A DNA stretch of 64,000 nt. Origin: JALJPB01 sp963933115 (GTDB taxonomy: Bacteria > Pseudomonadota > Gammaproteobacteria > Enterobacterales > Alteromonadaceae). Under the pieces are notes generated by a model that made no database searches, was not told the origin of the DNA, and worked only from the letters and a program-made list of their open reading frames with translations. Below are positions 54,339 to 62,776 of this stretch, one piece after another (position 1 is the stretch's first letter; every line of letters starts with the position of its first letter). A program made the position numbers and the translations under genes. The stretch covers positions 54,253-118,252 of the forward strand of contig CAWVSL010000003.1 of the NCBI GenBank assembly GCA_963933115.1, written 5' to 3'.

Positions 54339-54941
54339 ATGATGACAGACAAGCAAAAACTACCGATAATCAATGCAAGAAACCGGGTCGCTAAAAGTCG
54401 ACTTTTTAGTATTGAACAGCTTGATTTAACCTTTAGTAATGGTGAAAAACGACAATATGAGCGCATGCTGGGTTCAGGCAGTGGTGCGGTAATGATTGTG
54501 CCAATGCTTGATGCGAATACGATGCTATTAGTACGGGAGTATTGTGCAGGTACTCACACCTATGAATTAGGTTTTCCTAAAGGGTTAATTGATAAGGGAG
54601 AGGTTGCTGCACAAGCGGCTAACAGAGAATTAAAAGAAGAGATTGGTTATGGTGCAGAAAAACTCATCTCGATAAGAGAAGTGATGATGGCCCCGGCATT
54701 TTTTAATGCTAAAATGATGATATTTTTAGCAGAAGGTTTATATCAAGAAGAGCTCGAGGGTGATGAGCCTGAACCTCTAGAAGTGGTGCCATGGAAATTG
54801 GACAATTATCAAGCTTTGCTGGAAGAGCCAAACTTTAATGAAGCGCGAAGTATTGCGGCTTTAATGTTGATAAGAGACTACTTAACAAAAAATACTACAG
54901 ATAGTTCAAATCAACCTAATCACTTGAGCAATGGGTTATGA
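54339..54941 (+). CDS. nudE: ADP compounds hydrolase NudE
   Basis: A 200-residue Nudix hydrolase acting on ADP-ribose, AppppA-type compounds and NADH. The Nudix box is complete: GLIDKGEVAAQAANRELKEE, then IGYG. The EYCAGTHTYELGFPKG approach is the NudE type. Start at 54339 (or the next ATG). The stop overlaps cysQ by four bases (ATGA), so expression is coupled. Confidence 0.93.
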   Translation: MMTDKQKLPIINARNRVAKSRLFSIEQLDLTFSNGEKRQYERMLGSGSGAVMIVPMLDANTMLLVREYCAGTHTYELGFPKGLIDKGEVAAQAANRELKEEIGYGAEKLISIREVMMAPAFFNAKMMIFLAEGLYQEELEGDEPEPLEVVPWKLDNYQALLEEPNFNEARSIAALMLIRDYLTKNTTDSSNQPNHLSNGL

Positions 54942-55756
54942 GTAACGAAAAACTATTAAATATCGCTATTGAGAGTGCAAAAAAAGCAGGTGTAGAAGTG
55001 ATGAAATATTACCGTCAAGGTAATTTCACCTCTCAAGTAAAAGAAGATGATAGTCCTGTTACTAGTGCGGATATCGCTTCAAACGATATTATAATGGATC
55101 AATTAAAAACATTAACGCCTAATATTCCTATCATCTCTGAGGAAGTCGGCGCATTACCTTTTAGTGAACGTAAATATTGGGATAAGTATTGGTTGCTTGA
55201 CCCTATAGATGGTACGGGTGAATTCATTATCGGCAGTGGAGACTTTGCTGTTAATATTGCTTTGATTGAGAACGGCTGGCCAAGTATCGGTGTTATTCAT
55301 GCGCCTGATCACAAATCAACGTACTACGGCCAAAAAAACACCGGGGCCTTTAAAGAAGAGGCCCATGCAAGTCACCAAATTCGCGTGGCAGAATACCATC
55401 AAGATAGAGCTATAAAGGTTGCCATCAGTCGCCGGCAAGCACTTAATTTAATGGGGCAATATCTCAATACAGATCTTAATTATGAATATATTGAATTAGG
55501 AAGTTGTTCGTTAAAAAACTGCTTAATTGCAGAAGGTGAAGCTGATTGTTATTTACGTATTGGCGTTACGGGTGAGTGGGATACAGGTGCTAGCCAATGC
55601 ATATTAGAACAGGCGGGCGGGAGTATTATCAATAGTGAATTTCTACCACTGAGCTACAATAAGCGTGAAAGTTTGCTCAACCCTGATTTTTTAAGTTTGG
55701 GGTCAAGGGATTTCCCTTGGAAAAAAATCATCAAAAAACATCGTTCGACTAGGTAG
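54938..55756 (+). CDS. cysQ: 3'(2'),5'-bisphosphate nucleotidase CysQ
   Basis: Hydrolyses the sulfur-assimilation by-product 3'-phosphoadenosine 5'-phosphate, a lithium-sensitive, magnesium-dependent reaction. The 272 residues hold the family motifs: DDSPVTSADIASND, ISEEVG (metal glutamate), DPIDGTGEFI (metal aspartates) and ITGEW-like VTGEWDTGASQ. It is coupled to nudE as in other gammaproteobacteria. A 14-bp palindrome ATCCTTTAAAGGAT (55773-55786) follows, in the leader of the next gene. Confidence 0.94.
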   Translation: MSNEKLLNIAIESAKKAGVEVMKYYRQGNFTSQVKEDDSPVTSADIASNDIIMDQLKTLTPNIPIISEEVGALPFSERKYWDKYWLLDPIDGTGEFIIGSGDFAVNIALIENGWPSIGVIHAPDHKSTYYGQKNTGAFKEEAHASHQIRVAEYHQDRAIKVAISRRQALNLMGQYLNTDLNYEYIELGSCSLKNCLIAEGEADCYLRIGVTGEWDTGASQCILEQAGGSIINSEFLPLSYNKRESLLNPDFLSLGSRDFPWKKIIKKHRSTR

Positions 55757-55804
55757 TCAGCGGTGGAGTCTTATCCTTTAAAGGATTAATTAACCGGAGT
55801 TATT

Positions 55805-56368
55805 ATGCGTTTTATTTTATTGTTTATTAGTTTAGTTACCTTTCCTGCACTCAGTGATTGGCAATTAGACAATCAGCATTCTTCTTTAAGTTTTATCTCA
55901 ATTAAAAATACCGAAGTTGCTGAAGCCCACCATTTCAAAGAACTTAGTGGTAGCCTCACAAGTGATGGACACGTCAATTTTACCATTGATCTCTTAAGTG
56001 TTGATAGCAATGTTGTGATTAGAAATGAGCGAATGAAAGAATTTTTATTTAATACAGAGCTCTATCCAACAGCAAGTTTTATTGCTCAACTTGATATGAA
56101 AAAATTTAACATAATCGCTGTAGGCCAAACGGGCAAATTAAAACTAGTGGGTAAAATAAGCTTACATGGTCAAGAACAAAAAGTGATGAGTGACGTCTTA
56201 GTCGCAAAGCTTTCTGAGAAAAGTTTTGTGGTAAGTTCGATGAAGCCTATTATAGTAAACGCTCAACAATTTGGTTTAACTGAGGGCGTTAAAAAGCTAC
56301 AAGAACTGGCAAAACTGCCAAGCATTAGTAATGCCGTTCCAGTGAGTTTTGTCTTAACGTTCAAGTAA
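55805..56368 (+). CDS. YceI-family periplasmic protein
   Basis: A 187-residue lipocalin-like protein. A signal peptide (MRFILLFISLVTFPALS) precedes the mature NDWQLDNQHSSLSFISIKN-type start. YceI proteins bind isoprenoid-like lipids in the periplasm. The conserved RNERMKEFLFNTELYPTASF and HGQEQ segments are clear. ATG is preceded by CGGAG. It stands alone, converging on yheU (11 bp). Confidence 0.87.
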   Translation: MRFILLFISLVTFPALSDWQLDNQHSSLSFISIKNTEVAEAHHFKELSGSLTSDGHVNFTIDLLSVDSNVVIRNERMKEFLFNTELYPTASFIAQLDMKKFNIIAVGQTGKLKLVGKISLHGQEQKVMSDVLVAKLSEKSFVVSSMKPIIVNAQQFGLTEGVKKLQELAKLPSISNAVPVSFVLTFK

Positions 56369-56379
56369 TGAGCTGTTAA

Positions 56380-56619
56380 TTAATCACTTTGTTCTTCAGG
56401 GTTTTCTAAGAATTGCTCTTTTGGTAAAATATTAACCGTTTCATGTAACTCTGAATAAACCAGCACGACAGAACCTTGCGTAAGTTGTTGTTTAATTTGC
56501 GCAATTTTCTGAGTTAAACTAACATCTTCAGCACCATATTCGGTACCTTCTCTTAAAACAAACTCTTCAAGAATTGCCGTTAAGGTATCATTTGATAATT
56601 CTTCAATTGGGATAATCAT
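56380..56619 (-). CDS. yheU: YheU family protein
   Basis: A 79-residue small protein of unknown function. The start MIIPIEELSNDTLTAILEEF then VLREGTEYG is diagnostic. It ends with a short acidic tail. It overlaps the end of yheT by four bases, as in other gammaproteobacteria. Confidence 0.92.
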   Translation of the reverse strand: MIIPIEELSNDTLTAILEEFVLREGTEYGAEDVSLTQKIAQIKQQLTQGSVVLVYSELHETVNILPKEQFLENPEEQSD

Positions 56620-57602
56620 TTTGTTAATTCCGATAAATGTTGTGCAATAAAATGAGGAATACGTTGCTCAAGCCAATAGATTGGATTAAGAGGATTTATA
56701 CCAGAAATAAAGCCGACATGACCACCTTGCTCACTGGCTTCAAAGATAACATTTTCAGGTAAAGTGTTGTCAAAAGTAATCGCTTGATGACTCAAAAAAG
56801 GATCATCAGCAGCATGGATAATCAAGCAGGGTTGTTTAATGTTATGGAGCACAAATAGGCCACTCGCCTTTTGATAATAATCATCTGCACTGGTAAAACC
56901 ATTTATTGGTGCGGTAATGATGTGATCAAAATCCCGTATAGTTTTAATTTGAGAAAAAGCGACAGGGCAAATATTAGTCATCATTTTTGATTTGATTTTG
57001 ACTTGGGTACTACTTTTTAGCATTTTAACTAAATATTTTTGATAAACCTTAGAAAATCCTTGGTTGATACGTTCGCTACAACTAGCTAAATGTAGAGGCG
57101 CACAAACAATACTTGCTGCGGTAAAAGGATTCTTAGGGTGTAAAGATAAATAGCGACTGACCACATTCCCCCCCAGTGAAAAGCCCAACAAAAATAAAGG
57201 ACTAGAGTGATAACGTTCGTTGAGTAGATTCGCCAGATAAGTGATATCTCGGGTGTCACCTGAATGATAAGCCGCCGCTAAACGGTTGGCACGGCCACTA
57301 CAGCCTCTAAAGTGCATTAATAGCCCTATCCAACCTCTTTGCTTAATTGTCGCTAGCATGCCCTTCACATAATGACTTTCTACTGATCCTTCGAGGCCAT
57401 GAAGGATGACTATAATTGGCGTTGATTTTTTTTTGTCTGGTAATTGTGTCCAAGCAAGATCAAGAAAGTCACCATCAGGTAATTCTAATGTTTGCGTTAG
57501 TGTTGTTAGCTTTTTTTTACGTCTTAACCACTTAGCGGCAATAGTTTGTAAATGAGGATTAGTGAGCCACCATGCGGCTTTAAAATGGCTTTTTGTTAAC
57601 AT
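56616..57602 (-). CDS. yheT: Alpha/beta hydrolase YheT
   Basis: A 328-residue hydrolase of the YheT/ABHD1 group. Motifs are LHGLEGSVESHYVKGML (oxyanion region), the nucleophile elbow GFSLGGN, an aspartate in IIHAADDPF and the histidine in GGHVGFI. I start it at 57602 (MLTKSHFKAAW); codons up to 57644 would add a hydrophobic extension that matches no family member I know. No good Shine-Dalgarno precedes either. The substrate is unknown. yheU follows directly. Confidence 0.9.
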   Translation of the reverse strand: MLTKSHFKAAWWLTNPHLQTIAAKWLRRKKKLTTLTQTLELPDGDFLDLAWTQLPDKKKSTPIIVILHGLEGSVESHYVKGMLATIKQRGWIGLLMHFRGCSGRANRLAAAYHSGDTRDITYLANLLNERYHSSPLFLLGFSLGGNVVSRYLSLHPKNPFTAASIVCAPLHLASCSERINQGFSKVYQKYLVKMLKSSTQVKIKSKMMTNICPVAFSQIKTIRDFDHIITAPINGFTSADDYYQKASGLFVLHNIKQPCLIIHAADDPFLSHQAITFDNTLPENVIFEASEQGGHVGFISGINPLNPIYWLEQRIPHFIAQHLSELTK

Positions 57603-57794
57603 AGTATGAGGTATGATTATTAAACACAGCAGAAGATAATCCATTGTACGTTAGCATTAAAGAAAAACAAATCATTGCAGAAATTACAGGAATTAATTTA
57701 CCCAAAACACACCACAGTAAAAGCTGACAGAACCAAAGCTTAAAAAGTAAAGTACCTTTTTTTTAGTCAAAATTTTATCTGTTGCTTTATTGTT

Positions 57795-57814
57795 AGTAGT
57801 CATTAATGACTACT
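57795..57814. repeat. Perfect 20-bp palindrome
   Basis: AGTAGTCATTAATGACTACT is a perfect palindrome just upstream of a strong Shine-Dalgarno and a micro-ORF. It lies in the 336-bp gap between yheT (start 57602) and the Sel1 protein (stop 57939). It could be an operator or a small repetitive element. The 57603-57794 part of the gap shows nothing further. Confidence 0.6.
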
Positions 57815-57825
57815 GGAGGCAGGTT

Positions 57826-57885
57826 ATGAATTGGCTATTGTTTATCGATAGCAAAGTCACTATATGTTCATTATTTACTCTTTAA
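57826..57885 (+). CDS. Putative 19-residue micro-ORF
   Basis: ATG at 57826 follows a perfect GGAGG by 6 nt, the best ribosome-binding site in the region, and encodes MNWLLFIDSKVTICSLFTL, then TAA. The peptide is hydrophobic with a possible short helix. Its last codons run into the left arm of the 15-bp inverted repeat at 57875-57918. No promoter is clear, and nothing proves translation. Confidence 0.3.
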   Translation: MNWLLFIDSKVTICSLFTL

Positions 57886-57918
57886 TTATAAGATTGAAGC
57901 ATCATAATTAAAGAGTAA
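57875..57918. repeat. Perfect 15-bp inverted repeat with 14-nt loop
   Basis: Left arm TTACTCTTTAATTAT (57875-57889) and right arm ATAATTAAAGAGTAA (57904-57918) are exactly complementary. It lies just after the Sel1 gene (stop 57939 on the minus strand). Neither strand has a T-run after it, so it is a weak terminator at best and may be a DNA or RNA structural element. Confidence 0.55.
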
Positions 57919-57938
57919 TACTAGCGATGTCATTGAGT

Positions 57939-58682
57939 TTAATAGAAACGTTTTTCGCTTGCTTTTTTTGCGTTTATCTCTGCTTGTTGAATGATTTTAC
58001 GATATATTTCATCGGCTTTTTCTTTAGCTGAAGTTACCTCAGCTTTAGTTAATTTATGAGCGTCCATGTCGCGGCTTTTAGTCGCATCATCATAACCATT
58101 ATAAGAAGCAATAACATTCCAAATATATGACTTATCAAGGCTTTTTTCAACACCTTCGCCTTCAAAATACATCAAGGCTAAATTGAATTGAGCCAGGGCA
58201 TAATTTAATTTAGCCGCCTTTTGATACCAGTCAGCTGCTTTTACGTTATCTTTTGCTACCCCTTGCCCTTTATAGTACATCACACCTAAATTATATTGGG
58301 CACTGGCAAGGCCTTTATTTGCAGATCTAGTCATTAAGTTAAACGCTTTAATGAGATCTTTTTCAACCACGTTACCTTCTGAATACATCAACGATAAATC
58401 AAATTGAGCATCTGAATCATTTTGTTTTGCAGCCAAAGTTAATAGCTCAAATGCTTTCTGAGTATTTTTCCTGACACCTTGACCATTTTTATACATCATG
58501 GCAAGTTGATATTGCGCAGGAGTAAAACCATCCTCCGCTAAAGGTTCAAATTGCGCCATTGCCGCCTTAAATTGACCGCGATTGAGTTCATATATGCCTA
58601 GTTGATAATCATTTGCTAATACAACTGAGCTAAAAGGTAATATCAGAGTAACGAGTAATATCAATAGTGAGTGCTTTTTCAT
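57939..58682 (-). CDS. Sel1-like repeat protein, exported
   Basis: A 247-residue protein with a signal peptide (MKKHSLLILLVTLILPFSSV, about 1-23) and at least four Sel1/TPR-like repeats from about residue 30 to 180 (AQYQLAMMYKNGQGVRKNTQ, AQYNLGVMYYKGQGVAKDN, AQFNLALMYFEGEGVEKSL). Such repeats are protein-binding scaffolds, here probably periplasmic. The C-terminus is lysine-rich. The partner is unknown. Its neighbours are yheT and yheS; it interrupts the yheS-yheT order seen elsewhere. Confidence 0.85.
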   Translation of the reverse strand: MKKHSLLILLVTLILPFSSVVLANDYQLGIYELNRGQFKAAMAQFEPLAEDGFTPAQYQLAMMYKNGQGVRKNTQKAFELLTLAAKQNDSDAQFDLSLMYSEGNVVEKDLIKAFNLMTRSANKGLASAQYNLGVMYYKGQGVAKDNVKAADWYQKAAKLNYALAQFNLALMYFEGEGVEKSLDKSYIWNVIASYNGYDDATKSRDMDAHKLTKAEVTSAKEKADEIYRKIIQQAEINAKKASEKRFY

Positions 58683-58739
58683 AGTAAATCCTTATTATTG
58701 AGTAACCATTGCTAAACCACATAGTGTTTGATCATTTAA

Positions 58740-58759
58740 CTAAACTCTTTTGAGTTTAG
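58740..58759 (-). terminator. Weak terminator-like hairpin after yheS
   Basis: CTAAACTC (58740-58747) and GAGTTTAG (58752-58759) pair around TTTT, 15 bp after the yheS stop on the minus strand. The following TTAAAT is a poor T-run. Confidence 0.4.
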
Positions 58760-58773
58760 CAAGATTATCAGTT

Positions 58774-60675
58774 TTAAGTAGCCTGAGACATTATTTCTTC
58801 AACCTGCTCTTCAAGTTCAAGCCAGTGCATTTCGTTCTCTTCAATCTTACCTGTTAATTGAGCTTGTTGTTTGATTAATTGAGTCAGTTTGGTTTTATAC
58901 TCGCTTTGATATATTTCACTGGTCGACAATGACACCTCAACTTGATTCAATTCGTCTTGCCATTGATGCATCTGTTTTTCTAATTTGTCCGCTTGTTTAC
59001 GCAGTGGTGCTGCTTTTTTTCTTAGTTCAGCTTGTTCTTTGCGCACCTGTTTTTTGTCAACAGTATTTTCATTGACTGTTTTATTACTTTTGGTGATTTG
59101 TTTTTTCTCGTCAGTAAGCCATTGCTGATAATCGTCAATGTCACCATCAAAATCACTTACCTGTCCGTTAGCAATCAAATAAAATTCATCAACACAAGAC
59201 TCAAGTAAAAATCTGTCATGAGCAATTAGAATCATGGCGCCTTCAAAATCTTGCAACGCTAATACGAGTGCTTGACGCATTTCTAAATCTAAATGGTTGG
59301 TAGGTTCATCTAATAATAATAATTGAGGTTTTTCTTGAACAATAAGTGCTAAGACCAAACGTGCTTTTTCGCCACCAGACATCGTTTCGATAGGGGAAAG
59401 AGCTTGATCGCCACTAAAACCAAAACGCCCTAGAAAAGAGCGGGCTTGTAATTCTGTCACCTCTGGTTTAGCTCTAACGATATGGTCAATTGGGCTACTG
59501 GTTCGGTGAAGTTGTTCAAGTTGGTGTTGAGAGAAATAGCCAATCTTTAGTTCTTGAGCACAATATCGTTCACCTTTTTGAAGCAATAATTCGCCAGCGA
59601 GTGACTTTATAAGTGTTGACTTGCCTGCGCCATTTCTCCCTAATAAGCCAATTCTACTTCCAGGCACTAGTGTTAACGCGACATTTTTTAGAATAATTGT
59701 TTCAGGGTTATAACCGCACTCACTCTGTTTTAATGCCAATAATGGATAAGGCAAGGTTTCAGGCTTTTCAAAGCGGAATGTAAATTGTGTATCAACATGA
59801 GCCGGTGCTAAGTCAGGTAATTTTTCCAATCGCTTTAAGCGGCTTTGCGCTTGTTTTGCTTTACTCGCTTTAGCTCTGAAGCGATCAACAAAAGCGGTAA
59901 GGTGTGCTGCTTCTTTTATTTGTTTTTGATATTGAACATCTTGTTGGGCTAAGTGTTCGGCACGCTGTCGTTCAAATGCGGTATAATTACCCGTATATAA
60001 TTTGGCTTTTTTATGCTCAATATGCAGTATTTGTCCGATGACGGTGTCGAGGAAGTCACGGTCATGAGATATTAATACCAAAGTACCTGTAAAACGTTTT
60101 AACCAGCGCTGTAGCCATATTACCGCATCTAAATCTAAATGGTTGGTAGGTTCATCAAGTAATAATAAATCAGCTCGGCTAATTAAGGCTTGTGCCAAAT
60201 TTAAGCGCATGCGCCAACCACCAGAAAAGTCTTTTACTGCATTACTAAGCTGTGGCTGTAAAAACCCTAAGCCGTGCAAAAGTTCGCCAGCTCTTGCGGG
60301 TAAGCTGTAGCCATTAATACTGTCAATTTTATTAATTAATGTCGCTTCCCTATTACCATCATCATCTACTCTAGCTTGTGTTAACTCTTGCTCAAGTTGA
60401 CGAAATTCTTTATCACCATCCATCACATAATCAAGGGCAGATTTTTCTAAAGAGGGCGTTTCTTGTCTTACCGTAGCTACGCTCCAACTTGCCGGCATAG
60501 ATAGGTCGCCAGTATCAGGTTGCAATTCACCTAGTAGTGCAGCAAAAAGTGATGACTTACCACAGCCGTTAGCACCAACTAGACCAACTTTATGGTTTGG
60601 ATGAATAGTAAAGTCAGAAGATATTATGAGGTTTTTTGCCCCTCTATCTAAGCCTAATTCGCTAGCAGTAATCAA
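58774..60675 (-). CDS. yheS: ABC-F family ATPase YheS
   Basis: A soluble 633-residue ABC-F protein that acts on ribosomes. Both ABC domains are intact: first Walker A GANGCGKSSLF (about 34) with signature FSGGWRMRL; second GRNGAGKSTLI (about 345) with signature MSGGEKARL. Walker B regions end in LLLDEPTNHLDL in both. A linker of basic coiled coil lies between (about 235-300), with a second coiled coil at about 545-630 as C-terminal extension. The start is TTG with GAGGA 7 nt upstream. The gene is monocistronic. Confidence 0.93.
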   Translation of the reverse strand: MITASELGLDRGAKNLIISSDFTIHPNHKVGLVGANGCGKSSLFAALLGELQPDTGDLSMPASWSVATVRQETPSLEKSALDYVMDGDKEFRQLEQELTQARVDDDGNREATLINKIDSINGYSLPARAGELLHGLGFLQPQLSNAVKDFSGGWRMRLNLAQALISRADLLLLDEPTNHLDLDAVIWLQRWLKRFTGTLVLISHDRDFLDTVIGQILHIEHKKAKLYTGNYTAFERQRAEHLAQQDVQYQKQIKEAAHLTAFVDRFRAKASKAKQAQSRLKRLEKLPDLAPAHVDTQFTFRFEKPETLPYPLLALKQSECGYNPETIILKNVALTLVPGSRIGLLGRNGAGKSTLIKSLAGELLLQKGERYCAQELKIGYFSQHQLEQLHRTSSPIDHIVRAKPEVTELQARSFLGRFGFSGDQALSPIETMSGGEKARLVLALIVQEKPQLLLLDEPTNHLDLEMRQALVLALQDFEGAMILIAHDRFLLESCVDEFYLIANGQVSDFDGDIDDYQQWLTDEKKQITKSNKTVNENTVDKKQVRKEQAELRKKAAPLRKQADKLEKQMHQWQDELNQVEVSLSTSEIYQSEYKTKLTQLIKQQAQLTGKIEENEMHWLELEEQVEEIMSQAT

Positions 60676-60800
60676 TCGGTAATCCTCTATTATTTTAGCT
60701 GTTTTTAAAGCCCAATAAAAATACGTTCACATTGTCTCTTTTCCTATGGGGGTACTTCAAGGTAAAATGCTAAAAATCATTTAATAATTGGAAGTCTCTT

Positions 60801-61004
60801 GTGAGAGTTAAACAAAAAAAACGCTTTATTGCTGGTGCAGCATGCCCAAAGTGCAAGGCTATAGACACCATGGCATTAACCAAAGAAAATGATGTAGAAA
60901 CAGTGACGTGTGTTAGTTGTGGTGAACAAATGACGCAACCGGAAGCTCATGTTGAAGAAGTCGTTAGGCAACATGAGCAGGTGATAGGTGTATTTAAACA
61001 GTAA
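60801..61004 (+). CDS. yheV: YheV family zinc-ribbon protein
   Basis: A 67-residue protein with zinc-ribbon cysteines at 15, 18, 37 and 40 (CPKC and CVSC). KKRFIAGAACPKC and the ending RQHEQVIGVFK are diagnostic for YheV. It starts with GTG, with GGAAG upstream. Function is unknown. In related genomes it lies near slyD, slyX and kefB. Confidence 0.9.
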   Translation: MRVKQKKRFIAGAACPKCKAIDTMALTKENDVETVTCVSCGEQMTQPEAHVEEVVRQHEQVIGVFKQ

Positions 61005-61026
61005 TATTTAAGCGGTTAATTATCCA

Positions 61027-61272
61027 TTAAAAGTGCGGTGGTGGCGGTTCGATTTCTTGACCTGATTCAGGCATAGAAGAATTTGCTTCTTTTATACGTA
61101 TTGCCACTAGTTGTAACTGGCCGGTTAATTCAGCAATTTTTTCTTGATGAATAGCTAACTCTTCACTTAGCTGTTCGATGACATCGTCTTGAAAGACATT
61201 ACGAGACTCTAACGCATCTAAACGACGCTCAAGTAATTCGATTAAATTTTTTTCTATTGGGGTATTCGCCAT
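61027..61272 (-). CDS. slyX: SlyX family protein
   Basis: An 81-residue coiled-coil protein (about 8-60, LIELLERRLDALESRNVFQ) ending in a short PPPPHF tail, both typical of SlyX. Function is unknown. It is convergent with yheV (22 bp). It is divergent from the FkpA-like gene, 481 bp away. Confidence 0.9.
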   Translation of the reverse strand: MANTPIEKNLIELLERRLDALESRNVFQDDVIEQLSEELAIHQEKIAELTGQLQLVAIRIKEANSSMPESGQEIEPPPPHF

Positions 61273-61490
61273 AATTCAGCATATCCTGAAAAGCTTTCGG
61301 TTAATATATTAGCATTATCGCCAAAAGCGACACTATACACAACTGCACCCTAAAAATTAAGCTGATAGCCGCCTAGCCTAGTGACATCAATAACATCACT
61401 CTTACGTTAACCTATTAGCAAGTAATCGGCATAATTTCTAATAGCAATATCAGAAGTAGTAGCGTTTGTAACTTTGCATTAATCCTCGGA

Positions 61491-61504
61491 TTGACCTGTA
61501 TCAA
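61491..61504. promoter_or_regulatory. FNR-type box, one mismatch, in the slyX/fkpA gap
   Basis: TTGACCTGTATCAA matches TTGAT-N4-ATCAA at nine of ten conserved positions. It lies in the 481-bp gap (61273-61753), 250 bp upstream of the isomerase start and 219 bp from slyX, too far for simple activation of either unless the transcript start is distant. The remainder of the gap shows no gene or RNA that I can identify. Confidence 0.25.
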
Positions 61505-61753
61505 TATTTTACAAAGCAAAATTCGATTGGCTTGCTGATAGAACCTTGTAATTAGTGATATCAAGCGAAAGCACTAAATTGTAGCTACTATTTTTTTGTG
61601 ATTATACATCAACAAAATTTAAGTCTTTTTTCTTGTTGGAATTATCGTTACTATAAGGCGTTTTTATTTAATCCCGAAATAGTTTGGCAATTAGATAAAC
61701 ATTTCAATAGGCTTTGGGGAACTTCTCCGGCTGTGTTAATAAATGGAGAAACA

Positions 61754-62530
61754 ATGAAATTTTATAAACTAACATTAATTGCTGTCGCTGCATCGGCATT
61801 ACTTGGCTGTAGCCAAGAAGCTAAAAAGGAAACAGATAAAGCACCCGTACTTGATACTGAGGCTCAGAAACAAGCTTACGGCTTAGGTGCTTCTATTGGT
61901 ATGTACATGCAACGTAATTTAGAGCAACAAAAAAAGCTAGGTCTAAATTTAGATAAATCGCTTATTTCAAATGGTTTTTTAGACAGTATTGATGGAGAGT
62001 CTTTATTGACTCAAGACGAGATTCAAGCATTATTAACGAATCTTGATCAGCAAATGAAAACTAAACAACAAGCAATGACTGCCAAAGCTTCTGAAGAAGG
62101 TATTGCAGAAGGGCAAAATTTTTTAGCTGAGAATGCAAATCGTGACGGTGTTAAAGTCACAGCCTCTGGTATTCAATATGAAGTTATTGTTGAAGCTGAC
62201 GGTGAAAAACCATTAGCGACTGATACTGTTGTTGTGCATTACGCAGGCACTTTATTAAATGGTGAAGAGTTTGACAGTTCAATTAAACGTGGTCAGCCAG
62301 CGGTGTTTCCATTAAACCGTGTTATTGCTGGTTGGACTGAAGGTGTTCAGTTAATGTCAGTGGGTGCTAAATATAAATTTACTATCCCTTCAGATCTAGC
62401 TTATGGTCCAAATGGTAATCCACCGACTATTCCTGGTAATGCTGTTCTACAATTTGAAATTGAATTATTAGAAATTAAAAAACCAGAACTTGCTGCTGAA
62501 GCTCCTAAGTTAGACGTGATTAAAGACTAA
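61754..62530 (+). CDS. fkpA: FKBP-type peptidylprolyl isomerase, FkpA/Mip-like, predicted lipoprotein
   Basis: A 258-residue isomerase. I start it at 61754 because GGAG is 5-6 nt upstream and the residues that follow form a lipoprotein signal (LTLIAVAASALLGCS, lipid-modified C19). The N-terminal dimerisation domain lies at about 30-135 (DTEAQKQAYGLGASIGMYMQ). The FKBP domain lies at about 145-250 and carries VVVHYAGTLLNGEEFDSS, VIAGWTEGVQLM and AYGPNG. Escherichia coli FkpA is a soluble periplasmic protein, so the lipobox is a difference: this form is likely tethered to the outer membrane as in Mip proteins. Confidence 0.88.
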   Translation: MKFYKLTLIAVAASALLGCSQEAKKETDKAPVLDTEAQKQAYGLGASIGMYMQRNLEQQKKLGLNLDKSLISNGFLDSIDGESLLTQDEIQALLTNLDQQMKTKQQAMTAKASEEGIAEGQNFLAENANRDGVKVTASGIQYEVIVEADGEKPLATDTVVVHYAGTLLNGEEFDSSIKRGQPAVFPLNRVIAGWTEGVQLMSVGAKYKFTIPSDLAYGPNGNPPTIPGNAVLQFEIELLEIKKPELAAEAPKLDVIKD

Positions 62531-62604
62531 AAACTTCAGTATTGCTTGAGGTGAAAATATAGTATTTGCCATTATTTTCAAGCGATAAACTTGGTTAATT
62601 ATAC

Positions 62605-62631
62605 AAAAAGCGAGCTTAGCTCGCTTTTTTT
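62605..62631 (+). terminator. Terminator of the FkpA-like gene
   Basis: AAAAAGCGAGC (62605-62615) and GCTCGCTTTTT (62619-62629) form an 11-bp stem with a 3-nt loop and further Ts. It is 75 bp after the stop codon. Confidence 0.93.
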
Positions 62632-62776
62632 ATGAAGGAATTTACTTAGCGATATCAGAACGGTATAAAGACGAATACTATGGGATAATATCAGATATAT
62701 TTCAGGGTTTTCCGAAAAAAGTTATCGTAAAGTTAAGTTTTAAACTTAACTGACAAAAACAACCTAAGCGAGCGTC

